From Pseudomonas sp. BN102 (lineage in GTDB: Bacteria; Pseudomonadota; Gammaproteobacteria; Pseudomonadales; Pseudomonadaceae), in contig NZ_SSON01000065.1 of NCBI RefSeq assembly GCF_029871245.1, positions 62,001 through 126,000 of the forward strand: DNA of 64,000 nt. The letters run 5' to 3'. The notes under the pieces are model-generated. The model saw nothing but the letters and a program-made list of their open reading frames with translations. It did not search any database and was not told the DNA's origin. Below, piece after piece: positions 36,770-45,320 of the stretch; position 1 is the stretch's first letter; every line of letters starts with the position of its first letter. A program made the position numbers and the translations under genes.

Positions 36770-37429
36770 CTGCAGATTGCCGAAGGTGCGGTCGGCGCGA
36801 ACGCCGAAAGTGCTGCGCACCGTCCGTGAAAAGTGGGCGGCGTCGGCGAACCCCGCCGCATGGGCCGCATGGGTCAGCGGCTCCCCGGCCATGGCCAACG
36901 CGAGGGCGAGGCGCAGCCGGCGCCAGAGCACCAGGCGCCATACCGAAAGGCCGACCTGTTCGCCGAACAACCGCTCGAGCTGGCTGAGGGAAAGGCAGGC
37001 CGTTCGCGCCAGGGTAGCGGCGCTGACCTTTTCCGCCAGCAACTGGTCCACGGCCTGGAGCGCCCTGGCGATGCGCGGGTCCAGCGCCTGCCTGGGGGCG
37101 GCTTGCAGGCAGGCAGCCAACCTCTGAAGATCCGGTCCGGCCTGATCAAGCGCAGCACGCAGGCTATCGAGGCTGAATGCCAATGGCTCGGCATAGACCG
37201 CCACCATGGGTTGGCTGGCGTCTTCCAGCGCATGCGTACGCATCGACTCGACCAGCACCACACGCCCACTCACCGGCTGCCCATCCACCAGCAGGCGCAG
37301 GGGCTCATCCAAGGCCAACAGGGCCTGGTGAGCATAGTGGGCGTGGGGTCGGGTGGCGCCACTGGCACCGGCGATCAGGCAAAAATCGCGGGCCAGCCAG
37401 AGCACGCCCTGCCAGCGGGAGTCAGTCAT
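36752..37429 (-). CDS. AraC-family transcriptional regulator
   Basis: 225 residues. An N-terminal cupin-like ligand domain (about 1-110; HAHYAHQALLALDEP) is followed by the two-helix-turn-helix AraC domain (about 130-222; SAATLARTACLSLSQLERLF, HAAHAAGFADAAHFSRTVR). The ATG at 37429 gives the standard short length; no good ribosome binding site is seen. It may regulate the convergent hydroxylase-like gene, but this is only a neighbour inference. Confidence 0.85.
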   Translation of the reverse strand: MTDSRWQGVLWLARDFCLIAGASGATRPHAHYAHQALLALDEPLRLLVDGQPVSGRVVLVESMRTHALEDASQPMVAVYAEPLAFSLDSLRAALDQAGPDLQRLAACLQAAPRQALDPRIARALQAVDQLLAEKVSAATLARTACLSLSQLERLFGEQVGLSVWRLVLWRRLRLALALAMAGEPLTHAAHAAGFADAAHFSRTVRSTFGVRADRTFGNLQLRLLE

Positions 37430-37471
37430 GATGTGCAAGATACCGAAGACGAGGGGCAATCTCACTCCGCC

Positions 37472-37557
37472 GTAGGGTGGAAATCGCTTTTCATTTCCAC
37501 CATTCGGAGTCCGGCCGAGCCGCGAAAGGCGGGCCGGTAAAGCGTAGTCCCCCCTAC
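37472..37557. repeat. R3 palindromic repeat
   Basis: GTAGGGTGGAAATCGC ... TCATTTCCACC, then GCCGGCCGAGC-type hairpin and AGCGTAGTCCCCCCTAC at the end. Related to copies at 5870 and 12774. Confidence 0.6.
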
Positions 37558-37913
37558 ATCTGCTCCAGCTTCGCCGTGCCCCCGAGCGGTAATTGACGCC
37601 CCTGCGAAGAAGGTCTAGTTTTCCGCGGGCCCCATCCGGGGCCCACCACCTTCGGCGAATCCCATGATGTCCAGCGCAAGCGCCCAAATCGCGTCGTCCA
37701 CCGATCCCCTCGGTGCCCGCCTGCGCGCCTGCCTGTCGCCGATGTCCCCACCTGTCGCACCGCCGCCTGCCGTACGGGCCGGCTTTCCGCCGCCGCCTCC
37801 GCACACGCTGCTCGGCTGATCACCAGCCACTGATGCCGCTCCGGCACTGACCGCACCTGGTCGGCGTTCGCACGCGCCGGAGCCTGTTGTCGTTCACTGA
37901 CAGGTGAAATTTC
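37558..37913. other. 356-base interval before the EamA gene
   Basis: One possible short frame starts at ATG 37664 (about 51 codons, proline-rich) without a convincing ribosome binding site. A GGGCCCCATCCGGGGCCCA hairpin lies at about 37627-37645. I see no gene I can support. Confidence 0.4.
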
Positions 37914-37964
37914 ATGACGTTGGAAAAATCCGTCTGGGGCGCCTTCGCCTAGACTTCGCTGTTC

Positions 37965-38774
37965 GTGCTGCTGTGGAGCAGTGGCGCGATCTTCGCCCGA
38001 CTGGGCCTGGACCATGCCTCGCCCTTCGCCTTCCTCACCCTGCGCTTCGCCCTGGCATTCGCCATCCTGCTGCTGGTCTGCGGCTGGCGTGGCCAAGGAC
38101 TACCGGAGCGCGGCAGCCGCCTGAAGGTGGCGGGCATCGGCCTGCTGCTGATCGGCGGCTACACCATCTGCTACCTGCTGGCGCTGGACAGCGGCATCAC
38201 TCCCGGGGTGCTGGCCGCGCTGCTCGGAGTGCAGCCGATCCTCACCCTGGTGCTGCTGGAACGGCGTTACCCCCTGGCGCGCCTGCTGGGCCTGGGCTTG
38301 GCTCTGGGCGGCCTGGTACTGCTGGTGTGGCAGAGCATCGACCAGGCACGGGTTTCCGCCCTCGGCCTGGTGTATGGCTTCGCCTCCCTGGGCAGCATGA
38401 CCCTGGGAGCCATCCTGCAGAAAGGCCTCAAGCAGTCTCCCATGCAGCTCCTGCCTCTGCAGTACGGCGCCAGCCTGCTGGCCTGCCTGCTGCTGGTGCC
38501 CTACAAGCCCTTCCACTTCGAGACCACGCTGGACTTCGCCATTCCCCTGATCTGGCTGGCGCTGGTGATTTCGGTGGTGGCGCAGTTGCTGCTCTACAAG
38601 CTGATGCAGGCAGGCAACCTGGTGAATGTCACCAGTCTGTTCTACCTGGTGCCGGTGGTGACGGCGGGGATGGATTACCTCTTCCTCGGCAACACCCTGG
38701 CACCGCCGGGCCTGGCCGGGATGGGCGGGATACTGGCGGGGTTGGTGCTGGTGTTCAGTGGGCGGAGCGCGTGA
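37965..38774 (+). CDS. EamA-family transporter, 5' end broken by an in-frame amber codon
   Basis: About 269 residues downstream of the break, with nine to ten hydrophobic helices of the DMT/EamA type (KVAGIGLLLIGGYTICYLLA, ITPGVLAALLGVQPILTLVL, and a second EamA repeat after residue 130). The native start is almost surely ATG 37914 with AGGTGA six bases upstream, giving MTLEKSVWGAFA then TAG at 37950-37952 and on in the same frame into TSLFVLLWSSG. Thus the first membrane helix is interrupted. GTG 37965 is the first usable start after it but would cost part of that helix. Either a pseudogene, a truncated protein, or a base error. Confidence 0.75.
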   Translation: MLLWSSGAIFARLGLDHASPFAFLTLRFALAFAILLLVCGWRGQGLPERGSRLKVAGIGLLLIGGYTICYLLALDSGITPGVLAALLGVQPILTLVLLERRYPLARLLGLGLALGGLVLLVWQSIDQARVSALGLVYGFASLGSMTLGAILQKGLKQSPMQLLPLQYGASLLACLLLVPYKPFHFETTLDFAIPLIWLALVISVVAQLLLYKLMQAGNLVNVTSLFYLVPVVTAGMDYLFLGNTLAPPGLAGMGGILAGLVLVFSGRSA

Positions 38775-38794
38775 CAAGCAGGATGCAATGAACC

Positions 38795-38892
38795 TGTGGG
38801 GGCGAATTCATTCGCTAAGGGCTGCGCAGCAGCCCCGGCAGACTCCACAGGGCAGGCCTGCGGCCTGCTTTGCGAATGAATTCGCCCCTACA
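38795..38892. repeat. R1 palindromic repeat, full copy
   Basis: TGTGGGGGCGAATTCATTCG at the left, CGAATGAATTCGCCCCTACA at the right. It lies between the EamA gene and the convergent E2 gene. Confidence 0.85.
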
Positions 38893-38903
38893 AAAGACGC
38901 ACC

Positions 38904-40010
38904 CTACGGCTGCTCCAATGCCTGCACCAACGCCTTGAGGAAGCGCGCCGCTTCGCCGCCGGTGACGGCGCGGTGATCGAAGGTCAGGGACAGGGGCAGC
39001 ACCGGGTGGATTTCCACCTTGCCCTGCCAGGCCACCGGCTCTTCGCGGATGCCACCGGCACCGATGATCGCCACCTGCGGCGGCACCACCACCGGGTTCG
39101 CGTAGCGCCCGAAAAGGGTGCCGAAGTTGGACAGGGTGATGGTAGCGCCCATCATTTCCTGGGGCGGGATGGAGCGTGCCCTGACGTCGGCACGCAGGCG
39201 CGCCACGCCCTCCTGGAGGTCGTCGGCGCTGCGCCCGCCCACGTCCCGCAGCACCGGTACGAAGAGGCCGTCCTGGGTGTCCACGGCTATGCCGAGGTCG
39301 AGCTTCTGGTGCTGGCGGATCGACAAGGTGCGGCCGTCGAACCAGCTGTTGAGTATGGGTTCCACCTCGCAGGCGGCGGCGATGGCCTTGCCCAGGCGAA
39401 TCAGCGGGTCGCGGGCTTCCGGCCAGCGGTGCAGGTCGGCATCCCCGACTATGGTCACAGGCACCACTTCGGCATGGGAGCGCGCCATGTTGATCGCCAT
39501 GCTGCGGCGCACGCCGCGCAGCCGCTCGCCACCGAAGCTGTCGCGGGCGCTTTGTGCGGCCTGCTCCACATCGGCGCGAGTCACCAGGCCATCCGGGCCG
39601 CTGCCGGCCAGGGCGGCCAGCTCCACGCCCATCTGCCGGGCCAGCTGGCGCACCGCCGGGGTGGCGCGGGGCGCCATGTGTTCGCGGGTGGAGGGTGCAG
39701 CGCCGACGAAGAAGCTGTCAGCCTGGGCGTTGCCGCCGCCTTCCAGGCGACCGACCACGGTGCCGGCGTCGGTGTCTTCGCCTTCGTAGCCGAGCAGAGG
39801 TTCGCCCACATGGAGGATGTCGCCTTCCTTACCGAAGGTCCTGGCCACCACGCCGTCGTAGGGCGCCGGGATATCCACCAGGGCCTTGGCGGTTTCCACC
39901 GAGACCAGCAACTGGTCGGCCCTGACGCTGTCCCCCGCCTTCACGTGCCACTGGACGATTTCCGCTTCCTGCAGGCCCTCGCCCAGGTCGGGCAGTTTGA
40001 AGAATTTCAT
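38904..40010 (-). CDS. 2-oxoacid dehydrogenase complex E2 (dihydrolipoamide acyltransferase)
   Basis: 368 residues. One N-terminal lipoyl domain (about 1-77) with lipoylated K42 (VSVETAKALVD), a peripheral subunit-binding domain (about 112-150; ATPAVRQLARQMGVEL), and the acyltransferase domain. The catalytic block reads DHRAVTGGEAARF with H346; the classical HRxxDG aspartate is replaced by Thr, a variant I believe is typical of this sub-family. Third gene of the E1alpha-E1beta-E2 operon, corresponding to PA3415-3417. No E3 gene is present; the shared lipoamide dehydrogenase would be encoded elsewhere. Confidence 0.92.
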   Translation of the reverse strand: MKFFKLPDLGEGLQEAEIVQWHVKAGDSVRADQLLVSVETAKALVDIPAPYDGVVARTFGKEGDILHVGEPLLGYEGEDTDAGTVVGRLEGGGNAQADSFFVGAAPSTREHMAPRATPAVRQLARQMGVELAALAGSGPDGLVTRADVEQAAQSARDSFGGERLRGVRRSMAINMARSHAEVVPVTIVGDADLHRWPEARDPLIRLGKAIAAACEVEPILNSWFDGRTLSIRQHQKLDLGIAVDTQDGLFVPVLRDVGGRSADDLQEGVARLRADVRARSIPPQEMMGATITLSNFGTLFGRYANPVVVPPQVAIIGAGGIREEPVAWQGKVEIHPVLPLSLTFDHRAVTGGEAARFLKALVQALEQP

Positions 40011-40025
40011 TGTGCGTTCCTCGTC

Positions 40026-41027
40026 TCAGGCGTAGTTCAGCACCAGCTCGCAGGCCGCGAGAATGTCTTCCGGGCCGGGGATGTAGAGCTGCTCGAGGCG
40101 GTACAACGGTGGCGGGATGTCCGGCGCGGTGACCCGCTGGATCGGCGCCTGCAGATCCAGCAGCGCACGCTCGTAGAGGCTGGCGGCAATCTCCGCGCCC
40201 ACCCCGCAGCTGCGAGGTGCCTCGTGGATGATCACGCAGCGGCCGGTCTTGCGCACCGAGGCTTCCAGGGTATCCAGGTCCAGCGGCTTGATGCTGGCGA
40301 CATCGATGACTTCAGCGGAGACACCCTGCTCCTCCAGCCTTGCTGCGGCCTGCAGGGTTTCATGGATGCTGGCGCCCCAACTGACCAGGGTGATATCCGA
40401 GCCCTCGCGGAGGGTGAAGCAGCTGTCAAGCGGCAGGCGCTTGCCGTCGTCGATGATCGGCTGCGGGTTCATCCGGTAGAGCCGGGTGGGTTCGAGAAAG
40501 ATCACCGGGTCCGGGTCGTCGATGGCGGCGAGCAGCAGGCCGTAGGCCCGCGCCGGGGAGGACGGGATGACGACGCGCAGGCCGGGGATATGCGCGAACA
40601 ATGCCTCGGTGCTTTCGCTGTGATGCTCCGGCGCGCGAATGCCGGCGCCCATGGGGCTGCGCAGCACCATGGGGCAGCTCAGCCGGCCACGGGTACGGAA
40701 GCGGATGCGGCTGGCGTGGGAGACCAGGTGCTCCATGGCCGCGTAGATGAAGCCGAGGAACTGGATTTCCATCACCGGCTTGAGGCCCTGGGCGGCCATC
40801 CCCACGGCCAGGCCAGCGATCATGGTTTCCGCCAGCGGCGTGTCGATCACCCGCTTGAAGCCGAAGCGGTCGCGCAGGCCGAGGGTGGCGCGGAACACGC
40901 CGCCGTTGACACCGACGTCCTCGCCCAGGACCACGACGTTCTCGTCTTCCTGCATGGCGCGGTGCAAGGCCAGGTTGACGGCCTCCAGCAGGGCGCGCTT
41001 TTCCGTGGTGGCATTGAGGTTACTCAT
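40026..41027 (-). CDS. pdhB: 2-oxoacid dehydrogenase E1 beta subunit
   Basis: 333 residues. Typical start region with LREAVNLAL-like LLEAVNLALHRAMQEDENVVVLGEDVG, and the conserved HHSESTEALFAHIPGLRVV, YSP-type PSSPARAYGLL. It forms an alpha2beta2 thiamine diphosphate-dependent decarboxylase with the E1 alpha gene, which overlaps it by eight bases. Substrate could be pyruvate or branched-chain 2-oxoacids; the neighbouring leucine dehydrogenase favours branched-chain substrates. Confidence 0.93.
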   Translation of the reverse strand: MSNLNATTEKRALLEAVNLALHRAMQEDENVVVLGEDVGVNGGVFRATLGLRDRFGFKRVIDTPLAETMIAGLAVGMAAQGLKPVMEIQFLGFIYAAMEHLVSHASRIRFRTRGRLSCPMVLRSPMGAGIRAPEHHSESTEALFAHIPGLRVVIPSSPARAYGLLLAAIDDPDPVIFLEPTRLYRMNPQPIIDDGKRLPLDSCFTLREGSDITLVSWGASIHETLQAAARLEEQGVSAEVIDVASIKPLDLDTLEASVRKTGRCVIIHEAPRSCGVGAEIAASLYERALLDLQAPIQRVTAPDIPPPLYRLEQLYIPGPEDILAACELVLNYA

Positions 41028-42186
41028 GGCGACCTCCGCTGCTCGAAGAGCACATCTGCTTCCCTTCTACCGCTTGCGGGAGAGGGTGGCGCGCAGCGTC
41101 GGGAGAGGGCTCCTCCCGACGGGAGATCCGTTCCATCAGCATTTCGCGCTGATCCCCCAATGCCGCTGGCCAACGCGCGTAGACGTGGTCGAGGACGGAC
41201 TCCGCCGGCTGGGTGCCGGCGGCTTCGAAGTTGTCCACCGCCACCTGCACCTGGCGCTGGCAATCGGCGACCAGTGCCTGTTCGCGGCCCTCGTCCCAGA
41301 CCTTGTGCCCGGCAAGGAAGGCCTGCAGGCGCTTGATGGGTTCCTCCAGCCAGGCCGCCTTGACCTCCTCGGCGCTGCGGTAGCGGGTGGCGTCATCGGC
41401 GGTGGTGTGGTCGCCCAGGCGGTAGCTGACGCATTCGAGCAGCACCGGGCCCTTGCCGTGGCGGGCCCGCTCCAGTGCCCATTGCACGCGATCATAGACG
41501 GCGAGCACGTCGTTGCCGTCCACCTGTTCGCCATGGAAGCCGGCGCCAATCGCCTTCTGGGCCAAGGTCGGGGCGCCGCTCTGGATGCGGCGGGGCACCG
41601 AGATGGCCCACTGGTTGTTGTTCACCACGAACACCACAGGCAACTGCCAGGCACCGGCCACGTTGAGGGCTTCGAGGAAGTCGCCCTTGCTGGTGGCGCC
41701 GTCGCCGCAGGTGGTCACCACCGCCCGGTGCTGGCCGCGAATCTTGATCGCCGTGGCGACCCCGCAGGCGTGCAAGGCCTGGGTGGCGATGGGTACGCAG
41801 ATGGGGAAGTCTTCCCGCGAACGCGGGTCGAGGAAGTCGCTGCCGCGCTCGTCGCCGCCCCAGTAGAGGAGGATTTCCTCCATGCGCACACCGCGCATCA
41901 ATTGCACGGCGGTGTCGCGGTAATAGGGCACCAGTACGTCGTCGCCCTGCATCAGGCTGCCGATGGCGACGCCTATTGCTTCCTGACCCAGGGTCGGGGC
42001 GTAGGTGCCGATGCGCCCGGTGCGCTGCAGTGCCACCGCCTTCTGGTCGAAGAGGCGGGTCAGGACCATGCGTCGGTAGAGATCGGTGAGCAGGTTGAAA
42101 TCGTCGGCCCAGGCCGGCAGCTCGCCGACCAGGCGTCCCTCGGGGTCGAGGACGCGCGTATAGGGCACTTCGATCCTGTTGGACAT
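41020..42186 (-). CDS. pdhA: 2-oxoacid dehydrogenase E1 alpha subunit
   Basis: 388 residues. The thiamine diphosphate motif (GDGATSKGDFLEALNVAG ... NNNQWAIS) and phosphorylation-loop-like YRLGDHTTADDATRYR are present. It decarboxylates a 2-oxoacid and passes the acyl group to lipoyl-E2. First gene of the operon, 93 bases after leucine dehydrogenase on the same strand. AAGGAGAG precedes the ATG. Confidence 0.94.
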   Translation of the reverse strand: MSNRIEVPYTRVLDPEGRLVGELPAWADDFNLLTDLYRRMVLTRLFDQKAVALQRTGRIGTYAPTLGQEAIGVAIGSLMQGDDVLVPYYRDTAVQLMRGVRMEEILLYWGGDERGSDFLDPRSREDFPICVPIATQALHACGVATAIKIRGQHRAVVTTCGDGATSKGDFLEALNVAGAWQLPVVFVVNNNQWAISVPRRIQSGAPTLAQKAIGAGFHGEQVDGNDVLAVYDRVQWALERARHGKGPVLLECVSYRLGDHTTADDATRYRSAEEVKAAWLEEPIKRLQAFLAGHKVWDEGREQALVADCQRQVQVAVDNFEAAGTQPAESVLDHVYARWPAALGDQREMLMERISRREEPSPDAARHPLPQAVEGKQMCSSSSGGRHE

Positions 42187-42278
42187 GGCATCTCTCCTTA
42201 CACCTTGTGGGTGCCTGTGCAGAGCCCGGGGCTTGTGGCCCCGGGAGCTTGAGGGCCGGGCCGCTGGTTGGCGACCGG

Positions 42279-43298
42279 TCAGCCGAACAGCAGGCGCTCG
42301 GCCAGGGCGTCGGCGACCCGCGCGGGGGAACGCTTGTCGGCCTGGGCGTGCGCGTAGATCTCGGTGAGGCGCTGGCTGATCCGCGACATGTGCGCGGTGA
42401 TCGCCGACAGCCCTTCGCCCTTGTGCTTGAGGGCGACGTAGATGAGCCCGCCGGAATTGATCACGTAGTCCGGCGCAAAGAGGATGCCGCGCGCTTCCAT
42501 CTCGTCGGCGATCTCGGTGCTGGCCAACTGGTTGTTGGCCGCCCCGGCCACCGCCGCGCAGCGCAGTTGGCCCACGGTCTGGTTGTTGAGCACACCGCCC
42601 AGGCCGCAGGGCGCGAGAATGTCGCAGGGTGTGGTGAGCAGCGCCTCGCTGGCCACAGGGTGGGCGCCCAACTGCTCCACCGCCAGTTGCACGCGACCGG
42701 CGTCCAGGTCGCTGACCAGCAGTTCCGCACCCACCGCATGAAGCTGTTCGGCCAGGGCGTAGCCCACATGGCCAAGGCCCTGCACGGCGACGCGCAGACC
42801 TTCCAGGTCATCGCTGCCGAGGCGAGCATGGGCGGTGGCGCGGATGCCGGCGAAGACGCCGAGTGCGGTGTGCGGCGAGGGATCGCCGGCGGCCGTGGTG
42901 CTGGTGACATGGCGGGTCTGCTGGGCGATGCAGTCCATGTCGGCGCTGGAAGTGCCGCTGTCCACCGCGGTGATGTAGCGGCCGTTGAGGGATTCGATCA
43001 TGCGCCCGAAGGCTTCGAACAATGCGGCGCGGTCATTCACATGGGCCGAGCGGATGATCACTGCCTTGCCGCCGCCCTGGTCGAGGCCGGCCAGGGCAGC
43101 CTTGTAGCTCATACCCTGGGCGAGGCGGATGGCGTCGCGGATGGCGCTTTCATCATCGGGGTAGGCGAGGTAGCGGCATCCTCCCAGGGCCGGACCGAGG
43201 CGAGTGTTGTGAATGGCGATGATGGCCTTGAGTCCGGTGACGGGGTCGTTGGCGAGGTGCAGCGCCTCCAGCCGGGCGGTTTCCATCATGGCGAACAT
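42279..43298 (-). CDS. ldh: Leucine dehydrogenase (Glu/Leu/Phe/Val dehydrogenase family)
   Basis: 339 residues from the ATG at 43298, which has AAGGGAG six bases upstream; the longer open frame is rejected. The catalytic lysine region is present (GMSYKAALAGLDQGGGKAVI), as is the NAD-binding loop (VQGLGHVGYALAEQL). It reversibly deaminates leucine, valine or isoleucine to branched-chain 2-oxoacids. Followed by E1alpha-E1beta-E2, so the locus can convert leucine to isovaleryl-CoA without a transaminase, an arrangement seen in PAO1 (PA3415-3418). Confidence 0.93.
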   Translation of the reverse strand: MFAMMETARLEALHLANDPVTGLKAIIAIHNTRLGPALGGCRYLAYPDDESAIRDAIRLAQGMSYKAALAGLDQGGGKAVIIRSAHVNDRAALFEAFGRMIESLNGRYITAVDSGTSSADMDCIAQQTRHVTSTTAAGDPSPHTALGVFAGIRATAHARLGSDDLEGLRVAVQGLGHVGYALAEQLHAVGAELLVSDLDAGRVQLAVEQLGAHPVASEALLTTPCDILAPCGLGGVLNNQTVGQLRCAAVAGAANNQLASTEIADEMEARGILFAPDYVINSGGLIYVALKHKGEGLSAITAHMSRISQRLTEIYAHAQADKRSPARVADALAERLLFG

Positions 43299-43462
43299 GG
43301 CGGGCTCCCTTCCTGACGTTAGGGCCAGTATAGGACGAGCTTGGCCGTACGCCCCCTGGCATCCGGACATAAGCCTGCTCGCCGAGATAACCGGGCAATC
43401 GGCCAGCACTGGACGAAAATCGACCAGTTGGCTACAAGGAATCAGCCCTTCGGAGATGTCCC

Positions 43463-44266
43463 ATGGACGCGCGCCAACACTGTCTCGCCTGCCTCGAACG
43501 CGACCCACCGGCGATGCTGGAGGCGGCCCTGTGGATAGCCGCCGAGCATAAACCTCGGCTGCGGCCCGACCAGGTGTTGCGGGAATTCGGCGGGCTGCTC
43601 CAGCAGGTGGCCGCGGGCCTGCCGCAGCTGCCGCCGGCCGAACTGGCGCAGCCCCTGCTGCGGCGCCTGAACGAGCTGGACTTCCATGAGGACGACGACA
43701 CGCCCCTGCGCCCACGCGCCGCCCTGCTGCCCGAGGTACTGACGCGGCGACGCGGCCAGCCGCTGTCCCTGGCGCTGATCGCCCTGGAACTGGCCGCTCG
43801 CCTCGGCACTCCCCTGGCCGGGGTCAGCTTCCCCGGCCATTTCCTGCTGCGCGTGCCGGGTGCCGACCATCTGCTCGACCCTTGCAGCGGTCGACGTCTC
43901 TATACCCGCGACTGTCGCGACCTGTTGGTACGGGTATATGGCCCGCAGGCCGAACTCCAGGCCACCCACCTGCGGACCGCCAGCGCCCAGGAAATGATCC
44001 AGCGCCTGTCGCGCAACCTGCGCGTGCTGCACATGGAAGCCAGCGAGCCGCTGGCCGCCCTGAAGGACGCCGAGCGGGTCCTGCTACTCGGCCCGCCAAC
44101 CATGCAGGACCACCTCGCCCGTGCCGACATCTACCAGCGCCTGGACTGCCCCCAGGCCGAGCGCTATGACCTGGAGCGCGCCCTGCTGCTCTGCGACGAT
44201 GCAGCACAGCACCTGCAACTGGCCCAGCGCCTGAGTCGGCTCGGACGCAGCCAGGCGCTGCATTGA
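43463..44266 (+). CDS. SirB1-family transglutaminase-like/TPR protein
   Basis: 267 residues. N-terminal transglutaminase-like domain (about 30-160; LLPEVLTRRRGQPLSLALIALELAARL, FPGHFLLRVPG) and a short TPR-like C-terminal part (about 190-260; PLAALKDAERVLLLGPPT). No catalytic Cys is obvious in the usual place, where RRGQPLSL is found, as is common for SirB1 proteins. Function unknown. Divergent from ldh; same pair order as in PAO1. Confidence 0.85.
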   Translation: MDARQHCLACLERDPPAMLEAALWIAAEHKPRLRPDQVLREFGGLLQQVAAGLPQLPPAELAQPLLRRLNELDFHEDDDTPLRPRAALLPEVLTRRRGQPLSLALIALELAARLGTPLAGVSFPGHFLLRVPGADHLLDPCSGRRLYTRDCRDLLVRVYGPQAELQATHLRTASAQEMIQRLSRNLRVLHMEASEPLAALKDAERVLLLGPPTMQDHLARADIYQRLDCPQAERYDLERALLLCDDAAQHLQLAQRLSRLGRSQALH

Positions 44267-44320
44267 ATACGCCGGGTCCGGTCGGGCATGCTGTCGCCCT
44301 CTCGCCGCCGTGACCGCCCC

Positions 44321-45109
44321 ATGAGCTCACCAGACCACGCTTCCGACCCGCAGACCGCAGCCACCCGCGACGTGGTGATGCGCTACCACCTGAGCTGGAA
44401 GGCCCGCGACATCGAGGCGGTACTGGCGCTCTACCACCCTGAGGTGGAGTACAACGACTTTTTCCAGAACCGCTGCATGGGCTTCGATGAGCTGGGTGAC
44501 TACATCCGCGCCACCATGCCCTGCGGGCCGGATGACTTCCTCGAGCACAGTGACCGCATCCGCATCGATGGCGACACCGCCTTCATCCAGTACGCCATCC
44601 GCGTCAGCGGCGGCGGCACCTTTCGCGCCAGCGAGGCGATCACCGTGCGCGACGGGCTGATCTGGCGGATCAACGAATACGCCCTGCTGGTCCAGCCCGT
44701 GAACCGGACCAAGGACTCTGCTCAGCGCCCGGCAGCCAGCCGCCTGGGTCTTTCCGCTCGCCAGCTGGGCATGCTGGCGCGGGACCTGGAAGAGTACTTC
44801 CAGCGCTCCCAGCCCTATCTCGACCCTGCCCTGGACCTGCACCAGGTGGCCAGCGCCACCGGCTATACCCGCAACCAGATTTCCTACCTGCTGAATCAGA
44901 TGCTCGGCCAGAGCTTCTACCAGTACGTCAACCAGACGCGCCTGCAGCACCTGATCCAGCTGCTGGAGACCGCCGTGCCGCCGGTGCGCATCGACGAACT
45001 GGCCTTCAACGCCGGCTTCAATTCCCTCTCCGCCTTCTACCGCTGCTTCCGCCAGCACACCGGGATGTCGCCCAAGGCCTATCTCAAGCACCTGCACAAA
45101 AGCCTGTAG
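44321..45109 (+). CDS. AraC-type regulator with SnoaL-like N-terminal domain
   Basis: About 262 residues. The first half (about 10-125) is a SnoaL/NTF2-like domain (VVMRYHLSWKARDIEAVLALYHPEVEYNDFF), the second half an AraC-type helix-turn-helix pair (DLHQVASATGYTRNQISYLLNQ, IDELAFNAGFNSLSAFYRCF). The ligand is unknown. Start ATG 44321 is chosen over ATG 44288, though neither has a strong ribosome binding site. Its TAG stop codon is the TAG inside the left arm of an R1 repeat (45105-45201), so the C-terminus may have been set by repeat insertion. Likely regulator of neighbouring genes, target unproven. Confidence 0.85.
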   Translation: MSSPDHASDPQTAATRDVVMRYHLSWKARDIEAVLALYHPEVEYNDFFQNRCMGFDELGDYIRATMPCGPDDFLEHSDRIRIDGDTAFIQYAIRVSGGGTFRASEAITVRDGLIWRINEYALLVQPVNRTKDSAQRPAASRLGLSARQLGMLARDLEEYFQRSQPYLDPALDLHQVASATGYTRNQISYLLNQMLGQSFYQYVNQTRLQHLIQLLETAVPPVRIDELAFNAGFNSLSAFYRCFRQHTGMSPKAYLKHLHKSL

Positions 45110-45201
45110 GGGCGATTTCAATCGCCAAGCAGGCCGAAGGCCTGCCCTGCCCAGCCGATGGGGCAGCTGCGCTGCCCTTGGCGAATGAATTCGCCCCTAC
45201 A
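45105..45201. repeat. R1 palindromic repeat, full copy, overlapping a gene end
   Basis: TGTAGGGGCGATTTCAATCG at the left, CGAATGAATTCGCCCCTACA at the right. The TAG in its left arm is the stop codon of the SnoaL-AraC gene. The 119 bases to the next gene contain no clear promoter. Confidence 0.85.
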
Positions 45202-45320
45202 ACCCGTCCCTCACCGGGACCATCGTCGCCCCACATTCCCAGCGTGCCCGCGCACACGACAAGCGCAATGCCAGCCTCTAGCCTTGCCAGCCACGACAAC
45301 CTGTTAACGGGGACCTGCCT

